DNA of 7,587 bases from an uncultured Clostridia bacterium. GTDB taxonomy: Bacteria > Bacillota > Clostridia > Christensenellales > Aristaeellaceae. Position 1 is the first letter of the stretch; every line of letters starts with the position of its first letter. Below, in pieces: positions 4,678-7,587 of the stretch. A model generated the notes under the pieces. That model made no database searches. It saw nothing but the letters and a program-made list of their open reading frames with translations, and was not told where the DNA came from. The DNA lies in assembly GCA_946409855.1 (NCBI GenBank), contig CAMJXZ010000155.1, forward strand, positions 1 through 7,587. The letters are read 5' to 3'. The position numbers were made by a program, and so were the translations under genes.

Positions 4678-7587
4678 TTACTTCCACAGATATTCCGTTG
4701 CAAACGCTTCCATCAGCTGCGTCCAGGCAGTCCAGGTATGGCCGCCGGGCACGAACATGTAGCCATGCTCCACGCCGCGCTCGTTCAGCCAGTGATCGGC
4801 ACGATACATGGATGTGGAATTGCGGTCTTCGTTGGCAAACATGTTAAAGTCCGTCAGGCCGCCGCCAATGAGCACGCTGCCCGCGTTCAGCATGGTTTTT
4901 TCTTCCTCGGACAGGACATATTCGTCATTCTCAAAGTATTTCTTGTTGGCGCCGCTGAACAAACCGAAGGCAGAGAACAGCGCATTGGTTTCCGGTGTGA
5001 TCCACAAGGTGCTGGCCGCAACGCCGCCCCGGGAGGAACCGGCCACTGCCCGGTGCTGCGCGTCCGTGTACACATTGTAGTGACTTTCGATGAAGGGAAT
5101 GATATCGGAAACCAGGTAAGCTTCGCTTTGCTCACGATCCATGGACACCAGGATGGCAGGGACCGTCTTGCCCGCTTCGATCAGGTTGTCAAAGATGTTG
5201 TTGGTCAATCCGCCCTTGAACCAGGTGGTGTAATTGGTGCCGGCGCCGGGAATCAGGTACAGCACGGGATACAGGGTATCCTTATCATCGGCGTTATAGC
5301 CATAGGGCACATACACGGACAGGGGAACATCGGTGCCGTCCGCCGTTTTGCAAACCACGTCATAATCCACGCTGCCCGGTGCGCTCGTATTGACAAAGGC
5401 AACCGACAGGTTGGGCGAATCGGATTGCTTTTCCGCGTCATAAGGCAATTCGATCCGGCTCCCGTCCTCCAGACGCACCTCGTTCAGATCGCCCTGAGGA
5501 TCGGCCACATCGTGATAGCACTGCACGCCCATGACATCACAGGCCAGGGGCAGCGTCAGCTTCCAGGCGGCTTCCGCTTCGTCCCAGGTCATGGGGATGG
5601 CGGAATTGCCGTTATAGTACATGCCGTTCTGCCAGGCTTCAGGGGCATACAGCGTTGTATCGTAGGTTGGCACGCCGTTTTCATCAACGGATAATTCCTG
5701 AGAATTCGCCATCCAGGCACCGTAAGCGTAAACATTTTCATACCCATGATCGGCATCAGCCACGGTGAAGGTGGTTACAAAACCGGTTGCGGAATCCGCA
5801 TCGGCCCTGGTTTCATAGGCGTATTCCGCCTGGGCCAGTTTCAGATCCATGGCAAAGGAAAACGTTTTGCGGTAGTTGTTGACGGAAAGCGTCTTCGTCC
5901 AGTACCAGGCGTACTGTTCCGCCAGGGCGGAGGTGTTTTCTTCATCCAGCGTGACTGTGCTGCCCGCCATGGTATAGGTGCCGCTGATATCCCCGCAAGC
6001 GATGCCGGTCAGCGTAAAGGTGCCGTCCGTATTCAGGGTCAGTTCCTGGCTGCCGTTCTTATATACAGCAGGACCCTCCTGCTGCTGACCTCCGCCAAGG
6101 CCGCCTTGCTGGCCGCCCCGGGGCTTCTGATCGGCCTGGATCGTATTCCAGGCAGAACCTTCGCCGATCAATCCGGTAAACTGACTGAGCAGCTGTGTCC
6201 AGGTTGTCCAGTCATGGCCGCCGCCCACCACCGAGTAAATATGGTCGATGCCGTTTTCTGTGAGCCAGGCGTCCACGTTGTCCGCGCCGGCAGAGTTCTG
6301 ATCGCCGCCGAAGGTGTTGCGGTCCGTGATCCCGCCGCCCACGATGATTTTTTTGCCTTCCGCGTTGGCAATGATGTTGGCGAGAAGGGCGTTGTAGTCG
6401 TTTTCATACACAGGACGCAGCGCTTTGTACTCATCGGCAGCCTTTGCATCATCGGCAGTCTTAAAAAACATATCCGCGCCGCTGAAGAATCCGTAATAGT
6501 CAAACAGATCATTGGCCGTCATCCAGATCTGGGTCGCGGCGACGCCGCCCATGGAGGTGCCGATCACCGCACGGTGCCGTGCGTCGGCAGCCGTGTTGTA
6601 GTTCGCGTCGATGTAGGGAACGACCTGAGAGACCACCGGACTGACGATCATGCTTTCAATACCGCTGCCCTTTTCAGCGCCGTCGACATAATTGATATAA
6701 CCGTCACCGTCGCCATTTTGCCTGGAACGGTCATCCGCGGTAGCCCAAACGTCAAACATATCCATCCGGGCCGTATCTCGGGTCATGGTTACCAGGATGG
6801 TGGGAGCCACTTTGCCTGAGGCAATCAGGTTGTCGAAAACCCGATTGGCCAGACCGCCCGTAAACCAGGTATCATAGGAAGTCATCATGCCAGGGATCAA
6901 ATACAGGACAGGATATTTAACATCCCTGTTTTCAGCCTGGTAGCCATAGGGAGTATAGATCGCCAGTTCAATGCCATCGGATATGGTGACGCTGGTGACG
7001 GTCCCGGCCCGCTCATTTTCCTGAGTCAGCGTCCAATCAAAGGAAGCGGACTGTTTTTGGGCATCATAGGGGATCACGACTGTGCTGCCGTCGGCGATGG
7101 AAATATCGCCTGCAAACGCATTCCGATCCACATCACGGTAGCACTGAACGCCCATGTTGGCGCTGGCAAGATCAAGCGTCAGCGTCCATGCGCCGTACGC
7201 TTCGTCATAGGCCATTTCACGGGCACCGTATCCGCTGTAATACATGCCGTTTTCCCATTCCTCGGGTTCACGCGGAGCAGTATCATAGTCCGCTTCGCTT
7301 TTGCCGACGGCGCCGTCCCTGGCCTGCGTCGGTGAAGCCATCCACATGCCGCAGACCCATACGCTCTCATAGGCATGGGCTGCGTCTTCCACTGTAAAAG
7401 TGGTGGAATAACCGGTGACAGAATCAGGGTTGGCGGTGCTTTGGACGGTGTAGTCCACCAGGGCTTTGCTCATATCCAGAGCGGGCACAAAGCTGCCGTC
7501 CCGTTTAAGGACAAGAGCCCTGCTGTCCGCCCAGACGGCAGGCATCCAGGCGGTGAGCGTTTCTTCATCCTCCGCGCCTTTTACTGT
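4678..7587 (-). CDS. Multidomain esterase with two tandem CE1-like modules, C-terminal part (runs off right edge)
   Basis: The frame is open from the right edge to TAA at 4678, giving 969 visible residues. The true start lies outside; the first visible ATG (7545, residue 1 below) falls inside a repeated domain and is not the start. Domains in order: the end of a first beta-domain (to about 40), E-set domain 1 (40-165), esterase 1 (183-460), a Gly/Gln-rich linker (473-494), beta-domain 2 (494-550, lipocalin-like pattern), E-set domain 2 (585-712) and esterase 2 (720-955). Triads by analogy with CE1 feruloyl esterases such as XynZ are Ser331 (GTSMGG), Asp408, His444 (GGGHDW), and Ser838 (GSSRGG), Asp899, His936 (PGGHTW). 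Such enzymes cleave feruloyl or acetyl esters on xylan. Other esterase specificities cannot be excluded. No C-terminal anchor or dockerin is visible. Export is expected from the architecture but cannot be shown without the N-terminus. Confidence 0.88.
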   Translation of the reverse strand, partial: TVKGAEDEETLTAWMPAVWADSRALVLKRDGSFVPALDMSKALVDYTVQSTANPDSVTGYSTTFTVEDAAHAYESVWVCGMWMASPTQARDGAVGKSEADYDTAPREPEEWENGMYYSGYGAREMAYDEAYGAWTLTLDLASANMGVQCYRDVDRNAFAGDISIADGSTVVIPYDAQKQSASFDWTLTQENERAGTVTSVTISDGIELAIYTPYGYQAENRDVKYPVLYLIPGMMTSYDTWFTGGLANRVFDNLIASGKVAPTILVTMTRDTARMDMFDVWATADDRSRQNGDGDGYINYVDGAEKGSGIESMIVSPVVSQVVPYIDANYNTAADARHRAVIGTSMGGVAATQIWMTANDLFDYYGFFSGADMFFKTADDAKAADEYKALRPVYENDYNALLANIIANAEGKKIIVGGGITDRNTFGGDQNSAGADNVDAWLTENGIDHIYSVVGGGHDWTTWTQLLSQFTGLIGEGSAWNTIQADQKPRGGQQGGLGGGQQQEGPAVYKNGSQELTLNTDGTFTLTGIACGDISGTYTMAGSTVTLDEENTSALAEQYAWYWTKTLSVNNYRKTFSFAMDLKLAQAEYAYETRADADSATGFVTTFTVADADHGYENVYAYGAWMANSQELSVDENGVPTYDTTLYAPEAWQNGMYYNGNSAIPMTWDEAEAAWKLTLPLACDVMGVQCYHDVADPQGDLNEVRLEDGSRIELPYDAEKQSDSPNLSVAFVNTSAPGSVDYDVVCKTADGTDVPLSVYVPYGYNADDKDTLYPVLYLIPGAGTNYTTWFKGGLTNNIFDNLIEAGKTVPAILVSMDREQSEAYLVSDIIPFIESHYNVYTDAQHRAVAGSSRGGVAASTLWITPETNALFSAFGLFSGANKKYFENDEYVLSEEEKTMLNAGSVLIGGGLTDFNMFANEDRNSTSMYRADHWLNERGVEHGYMFVPGGHTWTAWTQLMEAFATEYLWK

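Noticed and set aside
4573..6819. Two plus-strand open frames (4573-5694, 5746-6819) opposite the CE1-like esterase gene
   Set aside because: They are antisense to clear catalytic motifs and repeated domains on the minus strand and show the same shadow composition.
7543..7545. ATG at 7545 as the start of the CE1-like esterase gene
   Set aside because: The frame stays open to the right edge, the ATG falls inside a domain also present in the second module, and no signal peptide follows it.

Overview
The window looks like part of the chromosome of an anaerobic, gut- or rumen-type Firmicute (Clostridia). Signs of this are a GC-rich coding bias, strong AAGGAGG-type ribosome binding sites, sigma-A promoters, a Gram-positive-style signal peptide, and gene families typical of plant-fibre and polyphenol users. 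This placement is inferred from composition and gene content. No rRNA, tRNA, CRISPR array, transposase or phage gene was seen.

Layout. (1) Positions 1-1648, minus strand: the N-terminal 549 residues of an exported protein of unknown function, cut by the left window edge. (2) 1649-1910: a divergent intergenic region with a promoter on each strand. (3) 1911-4301, plus strand: a two-gene operon, a DUF554 (YdfK/YqgA-type) membrane protein followed 18 nt later by a subtype B tannase-family esterase, closed by a strong intrinsic terminator at 4347-4380. (4) 4302-4677: a non-coding convergent gap with the terminator, a dense cluster of nested hairpins (4405-4554) including a perfect 31-bp palindrome, and an 11-bp GC hairpin. 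(5) 4678-7587, minus strand: the C-terminal 969 residues of a large multidomain esterase cut by the right edge. It consists of two tandem copies of [beta-domain - E-set domain - CE1-like feruloyl/acetyl-xylan esterase domain].

Functional theme. Two of the three recognisable products are alpha/beta-hydrolase esterases of families that cleave aromatic or acyl esters of plant material. The tannase has no signal peptide and 14 cysteines, so it probably acts in the cytoplasm on imported small galloyl (or other phenolic) esters. The two-module CE1-like enzyme has the architecture of an exported fibre-acting esterase, but its N-terminus lies outside the window. The DUF554 protein has no firmly known role; its tight coupling to the tannase suggests a linked membrane function. 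I see no unambiguous novel defence or mobile system. The least explained elements are the hairpin cluster, the EF-hand-like insertion found in only one of the two esterase modules, and the unknown exported protein.
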